A stretch of 64,000 nt of DNA, from positions 149,645 through 213,644 of the forward strand of contig NZ_VLKI01000007.1 of the NCBI RefSeq assembly GCF_007830235.1, given 5' to 3'. This document shows positions 8,855 to 17,247 of this stretch, in pieces; position 1 is the stretch's first letter, and every line of letters starts with the position of its first letter. This DNA is from Cytobacillus oceanisediminis (lineage in GTDB: Bacteria > Bacillota > Bacilli > Bacillales > Cytobacillaceae). The translations under genes were made by a program, and so were the position numbers. The notes under the pieces were generated by a model. That model did not search any database and was not told the origin of the DNA. It saw nothing but the letters and a program-made list of their open reading frames with translations.

Positions 8855-10249
8855 GTGATGATCGAGACTGAACAGATTAAGCATCATAATAATTTTGAAG
8901 ACTGTCTTGAACTAGAAGCAGCAATCCATGCATGTCAGGAAGGAATTTATATTTGTGATTCTGACCTGAGATGTGTCAGGTTAAATTCTGCCTATACAAG
9001 AATTACTGGACTTACTGAAGATGAGTTAATCGGCAAGACAAGTATTGAACTAGAAAAGAACGGAACGATTTCTAAAGCTGTAGCTGTTATTGTTAAGAGA
9101 GATCGAAAGGTAGTTTCATTAATTCAAACGTTCAGAAGCGGAAAAAACGTTTTAGTTACAGGTACACCTGTATATAAAGACAGGAAGCTTTTTAGAATTG
9201 TCATCACAGCAAGAGACTTATCTGAGTTAAATCAGCTTGAAAATCAATTAAATGATGCCGAGGAAAGATCTGAAAGGTATCTAAGAGAGCTCAGCTTATA
9301 TAAAGAACATATTAAAAGTGAAAAAATTGTTGGAAATAGCCCGCAAATGAAGCAAATACTTAATTTGATACCGAAAGTTTCCAAAGCTGATTCTCCTGTT
9401 TTATTATTGGGGGAATCTGGTACAGGCAAAGAAGTTTTAGCAAGGCTTATACATGAGACAAGCAGTGGGGGAGATAGCCCTTTTATTAAGGTAAACTGCG
9501 GGGCCATTCCAGGTGATTTATTAGAATCTGAACTTTTTGGCTATGTAAAGGGGGCTTTTACAGGAGCAAGTGATAAAGGAAAGCCCGGACTAATTGAGGT
9601 TGCGGAAAATGGAAGCTTATTTTTGGATGAAGTAGGTGAGCTGCCCTTGAAGCTGCAGGTAAAATTATTAAGGGTGCTGCAGGATTTTGAAGTAACACGG
9701 CTTGGAAGCACAAAATCCAAGAAGGTAAGTTTCCGTCTCATATGTGCCACTAACCGTCCATTAAAAGAAATGATGGAAAAGGGAGAGTTCAGAGAGGATT
9801 TATTCTACCGAATAAATGTACTTCCAATTACTCTTCCTCCACTACGGGAAAGAAAAGAAGATATTATCCCTTTTATCATAAAGACAACAGAAAAACTATC
9901 CTCCCGGTATGGTACACTCAAAACAATATCTACAGACGTATTAAAAATACTTGAAAGTTATCATTGGCCAGGGAATGTCCGTGAACTTGAAAATGTGATC
10001 GAACGAATCTTTATCATGACAGATGAAAACTCGATTACAGTTAAAGACCTCCCGTCAAACATAGCTGCAGATAAAGTCAGTAAGGATACCTATACTTTAA
10101 AAGAAAAAATGCAAATTATTGAGCGGGATATTATTGAAGACATGTTAAAACAAAGCTCAAGTCTAAGAGAAGCAGCCAAAAAACTTGGGGTTGACGCATC
10201 TACATTGACAAGGAAATGCCAGAAGTATGGGATATTCGTACAAAATTAA
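8855..10249 (+). CDS. PAS-domain sigma-54-dependent transcriptional activator
   Basis: A 464-residue enhancer-binding protein. An N-terminal PAS domain spans about residues 18-125, followed by a short coiled linker. The AAA+ domain (about 158-390) has the Walker A GESGTGKE near 185, the sigma-54-contacting GAFTGA near 232, and FLDEVGELPL as Walker B. A Fis-type helix-turn-helix lies at the end (LREAAKKLGVDASTLTRK). The start may be GTG 8855 or ATG 8858, after GAAGGGAGC. It should act with SigL at -24/-12 promoters and sense a small molecule or redox state through PAS. No -24/-12 promoter was found in the adjacent upstream gap or before the transporter gene. Its target may be the dicarboxylate operon, whose promoter lies outside the window. 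Confidence 0.92.
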   Translation: MMIETEQIKHHNNFEDCLELEAAIHACQEGIYICDSDLRCVRLNSAYTRITGLTEDELIGKTSIELEKNGTISKAVAVIVKRDRKVVSLIQTFRSGKNVLVTGTPVYKDRKLFRIVITARDLSELNQLENQLNDAEERSERYLRELSLYKEHIKSEKIVGNSPQMKQILNLIPKVSKADSPVLLLGESGTGKEVLARLIHETSSGGDSPFIKVNCGAIPGDLLESELFGYVKGAFTGASDKGKPGLIEVAENGSLFLDEVGELPLKLQVKLLRVLQDFEVTRLGSTKSKKVSFRLICATNRPLKEMMEKGEFREDLFYRINVLPITLPPLRERKEDIIPFIIKTTEKLSSRYGTLKTISTDVLKILESYHWPGNVRELENVIERIFIMTDENSITVKDLPSNIAADKVSKDTYTLKEKMQIIERDIIEDMLKQSSSLREAAKKLGVDASTLTRKCQKYGIFVQN

Positions 10250-10257
10250 AAAATTGG

Positions 10258-10290
10258 GATCGAATAAATTTTTTATTCGGTCTTTTTTTT
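10258..10290 (+). terminator. Intrinsic terminator after the PAS activator gene
   Basis: An 11-bp stem (10258-10268 with 10272-10282, one G-T pair) closes on a 3-base loop and is followed by eight T residues. Confidence 0.85.
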
Positions 10291-10404
10291 GCTTTTTCTT
10301 AAAGTCTAAAAATGCTGATAATACTATTGACATTATAAATATAATAAATATATTTGTAATATTTACAATATTTGAAATATGTGATAATATCATTTTTGAA
10401 TTAA

Positions 10405-10420
10405 ATATTGTCGACAATAT
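10405..10420. promoter_or_regulatory. Perfect 16-bp palindrome ATATTGTCGACAATAT, candidate GntR operator
   Basis: The palindrome lies in the 404-base gap before the first TAXI-TRAP operon. A second, longer copy with the same core stands before the amidohydrolase gene at 15673. A possible TTGAAT (10396) and TATATT (10418) with 16 bases between would place it across a promoter spacer. The GntR gene at 17248 is the nearest candidate regulator. Apart from the terminator and a cre-like site, I see nothing else in this AT-rich gap. Confidence 0.6.
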
Positions 10421-10497
10421 ATTTTTTGCTTTTTTAGCCTCTAGGATTTGCCTTTCAACTTTCCCTTTTTGTATTTCAGCTCTCTTTTAAATAAGTT

Positions 10498-10511
10498 TGT
10501 AAACGCTTCAA
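10498..10511 (-). promoter_or_regulatory. cre-like catabolite repression site
   Basis: On the minus strand TTGAAGCGTTTACA matches the CcpA consensus TGNAANCGNTTNCA except at its second position. It stands about 140 bases before the TAXI receptor gene. A weak pattern match only. Confidence 0.35.
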
Positions 10512-10653
10512 AAATATTAATTAATTTTTTTACAGCAAAAAAGAGAATAACTTTAATCAAATAAATGCATCAGTTTTTTCTTTAGAGGGGAGGAATGCAA
10601 AACTTCTTTACAATTTTATTAAAGATTCATTGACTAAGGAGGGACATAGCTAT

Positions 10654-11664
10654 ATGAAATTATTAAAAGGTATGATTGGGATATTCTTGACGGGGCTACT
10701 AGTTGCTTGTTCTGCAAATGTTGATGGAGAAAATGGCAATGGAAAGGGCGAAATTATTAGCTTATTTGCTACAGATAGTTCGTCTTCCTATTATGGCTAC
10801 AATGTAGGTATTGCAAATGCAATAAGTACATTAAATCCGGAAATTCAAGTATCAGTAGTTGAAACTGGCGGATCAAGTGATAATATGCAGCGATTGAGTA
10901 AAGGCGAAGGAAAAATGGCTTTGGGGACTTCTCCAAGTGACTACCAAACTTATTTCGGTGAAGGGGATTTTAAGGATATAAAAAATGAAGATATCCGGGC
11001 CTTGTGGTATTTTGTACCATCACCATTTAACTTTATTGTCTCAGATTCAGCTAACGTGAATAGTCTTGAGGACTTAAATGGAAAAGACTTTTCTTTTGGC
11101 GGATCAGGAACATCCACTGAAAAAGTGACAACTGCTGTGTTTGAAACACTCGGTATTCAGCCTAAATCTTATGCTGGCAGCATGTCAGATGCACAAGCTG
11201 CTTTTGCCGACCGCAGGATTGTTGGTTTAACTAAGACAGGAACTCCTCCCGATTCTTATGTTCAAAAAACAGCAGCAGAGCAAAAAATTAAACTGCTTGG
11301 TTTAACAGAAGATCAAATCAAAAGCATAACTGAGAAATTGCCTTATATTGGAACAAATACGATCCCTGCAGGTTCCTATGAAGGAGTTGAGGAGGATATT
11401 CAAACAGTACAATTTACGATGAGTATTCTTCTGGATAGCTCTGTCTCCCAAGAGACTGGATATAAAATGTGGGAAGCTATGTGGTCTGAAGAAGGTAAAA
11501 AAATATGGCTGAATTCATTCTCTGCAGCTGCTGATGTTGATATACCAGAACTTACGCTTGGTTCAGCAATTCCTCTCCATGCCGGAACTGTCCAATTTTT
11601 AAAGGAAAATGGTTATGAAGTTCCGGACAAGTTAATCCCGCCAGAATATAAAGAGGTTAACTAA
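10654..11664 (+). CDS. TAXI-family TRAP transporter solute-binding lipoprotein (system 1)
   Basis: A 336-residue extracytoplasmic receptor. The N-terminus is a lipoprotein signal: KLLKG, a hydrophobic core, then lipobox LVAC with Cys19. The body is that of a TAXI receptor, with DSSSSYYGYNVGIANAIS, VVETGGSSDNMQRL, LNGKDFSFGGSGTSTE, and the late GTNTIPAGSYEGV and PLHAGTVQFLKENG segments. ATG 10654 follows AAGGAGGG; the upstream TTG at 10630 precedes that site and is not used. It should capture an organic acid outside the membrane and deliver it to the fused permease encoded next. A strong hairpin lies between the two genes. Confidence 0.9.
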   Translation: MKLLKGMIGIFLTGLLVACSANVDGENGNGKGEIISLFATDSSSSYYGYNVGIANAISTLNPEIQVSVVETGGSSDNMQRLSKGEGKMALGTSPSDYQTYFGEGDFKDIKNEDIRALWYFVPSPFNFIVSDSANVNSLEDLNGKDFSFGGSGTSTEKVTTAVFETLGIQPKSYAGSMSDAQAAFADRRIVGLTKTGTPPDSYVQKTAAEQKIKLLGLTEDQIKSITEKLPYIGTNTIPAGSYEGVEEDIQTVQFTMSILLDSSVSQETGYKMWEAMWSEEGKKIWLNSFSAAADVDIPELTLGSAIPLHAGTVQFLKENGYEVPDKLIPPEYKEVN

Positions 11665-11683
11665 TTATCTAAATAGTCCCTTT

Positions 11684-11719
11684 CTTCCCTTGTAGAAAAG
11701 AGGTTTTCTACAAGGGAAG
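11684..11719 (+). other. Strong intercistronic hairpin between TAXI receptor and TRAP permease
   Basis: CTTCCCTTGTAGAAAA at 11684-11699 pairs perfectly with 11704-11719 around a GAGG loop. No T-run follows, so it is more likely an mRNA-stabilising or processing element that raises receptor output over permease. An equivalent hairpin is in the same place in the second TAXI-TRAP operon at 28197. Confidence 0.65.
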
Positions 11720-11741
11720 TCATTATGGAAGGAGGTTTATT

Positions 11742-13709
11742 ATGTCAAAATTAATAAAACAATTAGAGGAATTATTTACTGAAGATGAATCCGAGATAAA
11801 AATGAATAGCCGTAATCTTTCAAAAAAATATCTCGTGTTTGTCGGTGTAATAGGACTAATATGGGCTCTTTTCCATATCTATACGATGGGATTTGGGACT
11901 TTCCCAGGCATTATTCAGCGTTCTCTCCATTTAATTGGTGCAACTATTATCTGTTTTCTTATTTTTTCAGGTTCCTCTAAGTTAAAAAACAACAAATGGC
12001 TTTTGAGGCTCGATCTCTTATTCATTCTATTAGCTTGTATTGTTACTGTATATGTTATTTCCATTTATCCAAGAATAATTGAACAGCATGGAGTTTATAA
12101 CACTACAGATATTATTATGGCAACGATTCTGTTAATTATTGTTCTCGAAGGCGCCAGAAGAGTACTAGGCTGGTTTATTCCTTTTTTAGTCATCTCCGGG
12201 ATTACATATGCTGTCCTCGGCCCCTATTTTCCTGGAATATGGAGACATGCTGGGATTGGTTATGAAAGGCTAATGCAAACCTTTTTATTGGGCACACAGA
12301 GAATATGGGGACAATTAATGTCTATTTCTGCAAATATCTTGGTGATTTTCGTTTTGTATGGATCTTTAATTCTTAGTTTAGGTCTAGGGAATACAATTTT
12401 TGATTTAGGTTCTAAGTTAACAGGTAAGTGGCGAGGCGGCGCTGCCCAACTTGCCACAGTTACAAGTGCATTATTTGGTTCCGTTAACGGAAGCACTGTT
12501 GCAAATGTGGCTACAACAGGCAATTTCACCATTCCTCTCATGAAAAGACTTGGCTACAACAAAAACTTTGCTGGGGCAGTTGAATCAGTCGCATCATCCG
12601 GCGGACAAATCATGCCTCCTGTTATGGGTGCCAGTGCTTTTCTTATGGCAGAATTACTGGCTCTTAATTACGTGGATGTTATGATTGCAGCATTGATACC
12701 AGCTTTATTATTTTTTGTTTCTATTATGATATCAATCTATTTTTATGCTCGGGCAAATAATTTAACTGGTCTATCCGATGAAGAGATTCCGACTTGGAAA
12801 CAAGCATTTAATTGGAGAACATTTATTCCTTTATTTGTTCCATTGATATTGTTAGTAGCATTGTTATTTTCAGGATACACGGCAGGAAAAGCTGGATATA
12901 CAATGTATATTGGTACAATCGTTTTATATTTTATATGCAATGTTAGAACAAAAAAGGAATTTAAAGAAGCGATTAAAAGGATTATTTCCGGATTGGATAG
13001 CGGAGCAAAAAGCATGGTGACCATAGTAATGCTAATAGCGGCAGCACAGACTCTAGTGACAACAATTAACACAAGCGGACTGGGAGTGAAGTTTTCTTTA
13101 GTGACCATGTCCTTCAGTCAAGGAAATCTCTTTTTGGCTTTAATTTTGGCAATGGTTATTACGATCATCTTAGGAATGGGAGCTCCTACTCCGGCTGCCT
13201 ACGTACTATCAGCTTCTGTTGTCGGGTCAGCATTGATAAACCTAGGTATTGAAGGTATCGCTGCACATATGTTTTTACTTTATTTTGCTGTATTATCTGC
13301 CATTACTCCACCGGTTTGTGCAGCGATATACGTTGCTTGCGGAATATCTAAAGGAGATTGGGTGAAAACAGCAATATATAGCTTGAAAATTGGTTTAACT
13401 GCTTTCATCATTCCGTTTATGTTTGTTCTTGATCCGGTTCTTTTAATGAAAGGAGAGCCGATAGACATTATTTTAAGTGTTGCTACAGCCCTTGCTGGTG
13501 TCGTTATTTTAGCGGTAGGCACTATGGGGATTTTGATAAACAAGGCTAACATAACTGAAAGAATAATAGCGTTTACAGCGGCAATATTATTGCTATTCCC
13601 AGGTCACATAACAGATGTAATTGGTATAAGCTTTTTTGTGATAATGTGTCTTATACACTGGAAAGGTACTAGTTCTTCACGGAAAAGTGAGCATGCAATA
13701 AGCAAATAA
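11742..13709 (+). CDS. TRAP transporter fused 4TM/12TM permease (system 1)
   Basis: A 655-residue polytopic membrane protein of the TAXI-associated TRAP type, in which the small DctQ-like and large DctM-like subunits are fused. About four helices lie before residue 130, then the large domain. Conserved stretches are GAAQLATVTSALFGSVNGST, SVASSGGQIMPPVMGASAF, GMGAPTPAAYVLSAS and ITPPVCAAIYVACGI. A strong AAGGAGG site precedes the ATG. It imports the substrate of the TAXI receptor with an ion gradient. RraA, dehydrogenase and hydrolase genes follow closely, so substrate and catabolism are probably matched. Confidence 0.92.
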   Translation: MSKLIKQLEELFTEDESEIKMNSRNLSKKYLVFVGVIGLIWALFHIYTMGFGTFPGIIQRSLHLIGATIICFLIFSGSSKLKNNKWLLRLDLLFILLACIVTVYVISIYPRIIEQHGVYNTTDIIMATILLIIVLEGARRVLGWFIPFLVISGITYAVLGPYFPGIWRHAGIGYERLMQTFLLGTQRIWGQLMSISANILVIFVLYGSLILSLGLGNTIFDLGSKLTGKWRGGAAQLATVTSALFGSVNGSTVANVATTGNFTIPLMKRLGYNKNFAGAVESVASSGGQIMPPVMGASAFLMAELLALNYVDVMIAALIPALLFFVSIMISIYFYARANNLTGLSDEEIPTWKQAFNWRTFIPLFVPLILLVALLFSGYTAGKAGYTMYIGTIVLYFICNVRTKKEFKEAIKRIISGLDSGAKSMVTIVMLIAAAQTLVTTINTSGLGVKFSLVTMSFSQGNLFLALILAMVITIILGMGAPTPAAYVLSASVVGSALINLGIEGIAAHMFLLYFAVLSAITPPVCAAIYVACGISKGDWVKTAIYSLKIGLTAFIIPFMFVLDPVLLMKGEPIDIILSVATALAGVVILAVGTMGILINKANITERIIAFTAAILLLFPGHITDVIGISFFVIMCLIHWKGTSSSRKSEHAISK

Positions 13710-13731
13710 CAGGGTAAAAAAAGGGGGAAAA

Positions 13732-14448
13732 ATGTCAATGTCCAATTTCGGCAAAATTTACTCTCAAATAGAACGGGCAAACCCAAGCCTCATTGCACAA
13801 TTTAAAGAACTGGGTGTCTCCACGATATACGAGTCAATGGTTGAAGAAACACTAATGGATCCTTCCATTACACCTATCTGCAAAGGACAGATAATTGCTG
13901 GATCCGCTGTTACCGCTATTAATACACCCGGGGATAACTTATCAATGCACCTTGGATTATCTCTTACTCAACCGGGAGATATATTAGTTACTGCATTCCT
14001 GGGAACTCATTCATATAATGCTCTTTGGGGAGAAATGGCGACACTCGCTGGAATAGGCAGAAAAATCTCCGGTGTAATAGCTGATGGAGCTGTAAGAGAC
14101 GTTAAAGCCATACTTGATAACCAATTTCCAGTTTGGGCAAAATCAATTTCCTCAAAAACCAGCAGTGTTGAAAAAATCGGGGGAATAAATGTACCAGCGG
14201 TTTGTGGAGGAGTTTTGGTCAACCCTGGCGACATCATAGTTGCCGATGATGATGGAGCTGTCGTTATACCTCTTGAACAAGCTGAAGAAGTTTTACAGAA
14301 AGCCCAAAAAAGAGCTGAACGAGAAAAAGAAATAAAAGGGCTGCTGCTTCAAGGCAAAACGCCATATGAAATTTTTAATATGGGTATTGCACTTGAAAAA
14401 AACGAAATCCCAATTATTAATGACAAATATGATTCTAGGAAAGTTTGA
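13732..14448 (+). CDS. RraA-like protein (HMG/CHA aldolase or oxaloacetate decarboxylase family)
   Basis: A 238-residue RraA/MenG-fold protein. Class II aldolases of this group (4-hydroxy-4-methyl-2-oxoglutarate aldolase, LigK) share the GTHSYNALWGEMATLAG loop and the ISGVIADGAVRDV motif, whose Arg-Asp pair binds substrate and metal. VNPGDIIVADDDGAVVIP is also conserved. It starts 22 bases after the permease with AAGGGGGAAAA upstream and is probably in the same transcript. The catabolic context argues for retro-aldol cleavage or decarboxylation of a 2-oxo-acid giving pyruvate, rather than RNase E inhibition. The exact substrate is unknown. Confidence 0.82.
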   Translation: MSMSNFGKIYSQIERANPSLIAQFKELGVSTIYESMVEETLMDPSITPICKGQIIAGSAVTAINTPGDNLSMHLGLSLTQPGDILVTAFLGTHSYNALWGEMATLAGIGRKISGVIADGAVRDVKAILDNQFPVWAKSISSKTSSVEKIGGINVPAVCGGVLVNPGDIIVADDDGAVVIPLEQAEEVLQKAQKRAEREKEIKGLLLQGKTPYEIFNMGIALEKNEIPIINDKYDSRKV

Positions 14449-14473
14449 GCCCAGATTAAAAAGGGGGAATACA

Positions 14474-15571
14474 ATGATTACCATAAGTGCAGAAGCGCTC
14501 CGAAAATTTGCATATGACGCATTTATGAAAGTGGGGTTAAATAAAGCCAACGCATCGTTGGTTAGTGACGTTTTAGTAGATGCTGATTTAAGAGGGGTTC
14601 ACTCTCACGGAGTTCAAAATTTGCCTCGGTGGGCAAGAGGCTTTTTAAAGGGGCACCTTGAGTTGGAAGTCACACATGAAGATATAGACGAAGGACCAAT
14701 TACAGTTATTGACGGGCAAGGGAGTCTGGGAGTTCTGGCTTCTGATATAGCAATGGATGCAGCTATCAAGCGTGCAAAAAAATATGGGATAGGAATAGCA
14801 GGTGTAAAAAATAGCAGCCACTTTGGGCCTGCTGCCTATTATACAATGAAAGCACTGCACCAACATCAAATTGGTTTTTGCACGACAAATGGCCCTGCCG
14901 TTATGGCTCCTTGGGGTGGAAAGGATGCACTTCTAAGCAATAATCCATTTTCTTATGCTATACCGGCCGGTGATGAACCTCCAATTGTATTGGATATGGC
15001 CTGCAGTGTATCTGCTAGAGGAAGAATCAGAATGATGGCGCGGGAAAATGAAACATTGCCTGAAGGCTGGGCCATCACAAAAGATGGAGAACCTACAACA
15101 GACCCGCGTGAAGCAGTCGAAGGAACTGTATTGCCTTTTGGAGGGTATAAAGGCTATGGCATAGCTGTTATTAACGAGATTTTATCTGCGGCATTAACCG
15201 GAGCGCTATTTTCTTTTGAAGTTGGAGGAATTTCTAAAGGGCCTGCTGAAAGTGAACTGCAAAACCATGAACAGGCTGCCTGGGGATGCGGACATGTATT
15301 TGGAGCAATAGATATAAACAGGTTTGGAAATGGTGATAACTTCCAGAAAAGAGTTGCCTATTTAAGCCGTACCTTACGGGAATCTCCGACAGCAAAAGGA
15401 CATGAAAGAATATATTTGCCAGGGGAAATCGAATTTGAATTAAAGAAAAAAAGGGAAGTTGATGGAATTCCTTTGAAGCCGACTACAGTTTCGCTAATTA
15501 ATACGTTTGCGCGTGATGAAATCGGAATAATGGCATTAGAATCATATTGTAGTAACGCATTTAAACCATAA
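14474..15571 (+). CDS. Ldh2-family malate/L-lactate/ureidoglycolate-type dehydrogenase
   Basis: A 365-residue NAD(P)-dependent 2-hydroxyacid or imine oxidoreductase of the Ldh2 family (YlbC/DpkA/AllD-like). Family segments are DLRGVHSHGVQNLPRW near residue 40, GVKNSSHFGPAAYYT, and WGGKDALLSNNPFSYAIP. LPFGGYKGYGIA is present in the C-terminal half. ATG 14474 follows AAAAGGGGGAAT; the longer frame from 14366 overlaps rraA and has no site. It could reduce or oxidise the 2-oxo-acid handled by the RraA-like aldolase. Malate, lactate or another 2-hydroxyacid cannot be told apart by eye. Confidence 0.85.
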   Translation: MITISAEALRKFAYDAFMKVGLNKANASLVSDVLVDADLRGVHSHGVQNLPRWARGFLKGHLELEVTHEDIDEGPITVIDGQGSLGVLASDIAMDAAIKRAKKYGIGIAGVKNSSHFGPAAYYTMKALHQHQIGFCTTNGPAVMAPWGGKDALLSNNPFSYAIPAGDEPPIVLDMACSVSARGRIRMMARENETLPEGWAITKDGEPTTDPREAVEGTVLPFGGYKGYGIAVINEILSAALTGALFSFEVGGISKGPAESELQNHEQAAWGCGHVFGAIDINRFGNGDNFQKRVAYLSRTLRESPTAKGHERIYLPGEIEFELKKKREVDGIPLKPTTVSLINTFARDEIGIMALESYCSNAFKP

Positions 15572-15672
15572 TTCTTAAAATCACAAACTATATAATAGAA
15601 GAAACTAATTCACCCGGTGAATTTTATTAAACAATCCTTACCAAGTAACTTGAGAAAAAAGTTCATCTAATC

Positions 15673-15694
15673 AATATATTGTCGACAATATATT
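15673..15694. promoter_or_regulatory. 22-bp perfect palindrome with TTGTCGACAA core, candidate GntR operator
   Basis: Bases 15673-15683 are the exact inverse complement of 15684-15694. The 16-base core ATATTGTCGACAATAT is identical to that at 10405. It lies about 40 bases before the amidohydrolase start, where it would cover the -10 region of a promoter. It probably controls the amidohydrolase-Rieske-GntR genes (inference). Confidence 0.65.
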
Positions 15695-15730
15695 TTTAAT
15701 GGATGTGGTATTTATTTAGGAGGTTACAAA

Positions 15731-16828
15731 ATGGAAGCAAATAAAGTGAACAAAATTATCGATGCCGATGTCCATCCTTGGATTAACGGAGATATTAAAG
15801 GCCTGCTCCCTTATTTAAGTAAATCAATGCAAAAAGTGTTCGATGGCCGTTTGACACTACCTGACCACCCACTTCGTCCCCCATTGGAAAAATCCACCTC
15901 CATCAGACTAGACGCAACACCGCCAGGTGGAGGTGCTGGTGGATCGGATCCAATCTATATGCGTGAAGTTTTATTGAACCGTTACAATATTGAACATGCA
16001 ATTTTAACTTCAGTACAGGCGGGAAAAATAGTTGTATATCCCAATCCAATTGAAGCCACCGCCTTGGCGCGGGCATTTAATGATTATTTTTTAAATGAAT
16101 GGCTGACATTAGACTCGCGTTATAAATTGGCGATGTGTATAGCCGTTCACGATCCCTTAAAAGCTGCAGAAGAAATTAGGCGTATAGGTCATGAAAGGGG
16201 AGTAGTTGCCGTCTTTATGCCATTATTTAATATATTGATGGGGAACAGCTATTATTATCCTATTTATGAAGCAGCTGAAGAGCTTGGATTACCAATACTT
16301 ATTCATCCTACGGGAACTGAAGGCGGCTTTTCAACAAGTGTTTCTATGGCAGGAGGAGTACCGTCAAGCTATATTGAGAGGCATACAGATTTTCCGCAGA
16401 TCGCATATGGTAATTTGGTAAGTATGGTCTTCGAAGGAGTATTTGTTCGATTCCCTAAACTCAAAGTTTTAGCAGCAGAGTTTGGTTACAGTTGGGTTCC
16501 CTCTGTAATGTGGAGAATGGATCAAAACTGGCGTAATTTTAGAAAGGAAGTACCATGGCTGGAAAAAGAACCTAGCAAATATTTGTTAGACCATGTCCGC
16601 TTTACTTCTCAACCAGTAGAGGAACCTGAGAAAGGCAAATATCTTATGCAAATTTTCGAAATGATGCACGCTGAAAAAACATTGATTTTTAGTACTGACT
16701 ATCCTCACTGGGATAATGATTTTCCTGACAACACTTTTACCACCCTGCCAGAGCCTGTAAAGCAGCGAATATTTTATGATAATGCTGCTGAACTATTTAA
16801 TTTAAATAAATTAGAAATTACTAGATAA
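15731..16828 (+). CDS. Amidohydrolase-2 family protein (ACMSD/LigJ-like TIM barrel)
   Basis: A 365-residue metal-dependent TIM-barrel protein. The N-terminal DADVHP holds the first metal ligands, LPILIHPTGTEG gives the barrel histidine, and STDYPHWDND near residue 320 gives the late aspartate. The family includes decarboxylases (ACMSD, gamma-resorcylate), 4-oxalomesaconate hydratase and lactonases. TAGGAGG precedes the ATG. It heads a unit with a Rieske protein and a GntR regulator behind a strong palindrome. Decarboxylation or hydration of an aromatic-derived acid is plausible, but no ring-cleaving dioxygenase is present in the window. Confidence 0.85.
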   Translation: MEANKVNKIIDADVHPWINGDIKGLLPYLSKSMQKVFDGRLTLPDHPLRPPLEKSTSIRLDATPPGGGAGGSDPIYMREVLLNRYNIEHAILTSVQAGKIVVYPNPIEATALARAFNDYFLNEWLTLDSRYKLAMCIAVHDPLKAAEEIRRIGHERGVVAVFMPLFNILMGNSYYYPIYEAAEELGLPILIHPTGTEGGFSTSVSMAGGVPSSYIERHTDFPQIAYGNLVSMVFEGVFVRFPKLKVLAAEFGYSWVPSVMWRMDQNWRNFRKEVPWLEKEPSKYLLDHVRFTSQPVEEPEKGKYLMQIFEMMHAEKTLIFSTDYPHWDNDFPDNTFTTLPEPVKQRIFYDNAAELFNLNKLEITR

Positions 16829-16845
16829 GAGGGAGGTAAAAAAGA

Positions 16846-17199
16846 ATGGCATTTTGCATTGGTGAACTCAGCCATATCCCAGCAGGAAAGGCTCTAATTA
16901 CAGAAATAAATGGAACATCAATTGGAATCTTTTTTGAAGACGGGGAAGTATATGCAGTAAGAAATGTTTGTCCTCATAAACTGGCACCAATATGTGAGGG
17001 GGCAGTCTGTGGAACTATGCTTCCGAGTAAGCCCTCCCAGTTTGAGTTTGGGCTTGAAGGAAAAGTGTTGAGATGTCCATGGCATGGATGGGAGTTTAGT
17101 CTGGAAACAGGGGAAGCACTTTTTGGCATAAGTAATAGAAAAGTAAAGACCTACCCTGTGGAAGTTAAAGATGGTATGATTTACGTAGAAATGGGATAG
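16846..17199 (+). CDS. Rieske [2Fe-2S] ferredoxin-like protein
   Basis: A 117-residue single-domain Rieske protein. The cluster ligands are C42-P-H44 and C77-PW-H80 (CPHKLAP and CPWHGW). The 32 residues between the two pairs exceed the usual 15-17, with an insert around VCGTMLPSKPSQ. There is no membrane segment, so it is a soluble cytoplasmic electron carrier. It starts 17 bases after the amidohydrolase gene. No oxygenase catalytic subunit is adjacent, so its partner is unclear. It may serve the amidohydrolase-linked enzyme or be a vestige of an oxygenase system. Confidence 0.88.
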   Translation: MAFCIGELSHIPAGKALITEINGTSIGIFFEDGEVYAVRNVCPHKLAPICEGAVCGTMLPSKPSQFEFGLEGKVLRCPWHGWEFSLETGEALFGISNRKVKTYPVEVKDGMIYVEMG

Positions 17200-17247
17200 T
17201 TTGTAACTTCCCGGAATCATATTGTCATAAGTGAGGAAAATTATACA

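Noticed and set aside
10327..10355. TTGACA at 10327 as a promoter of the first TAXI-TRAP operon
   Set aside because: The nearest TATAAT is only 7 bases away and no acceptable -10 element stands at 16-18 bases.
15607..15627. AATTCA/TGAATT hairpin after the Ldh2 gene as a terminator
   Set aside because: The stem has only six A/T-rich pairs and a short T-run; too weak to call.
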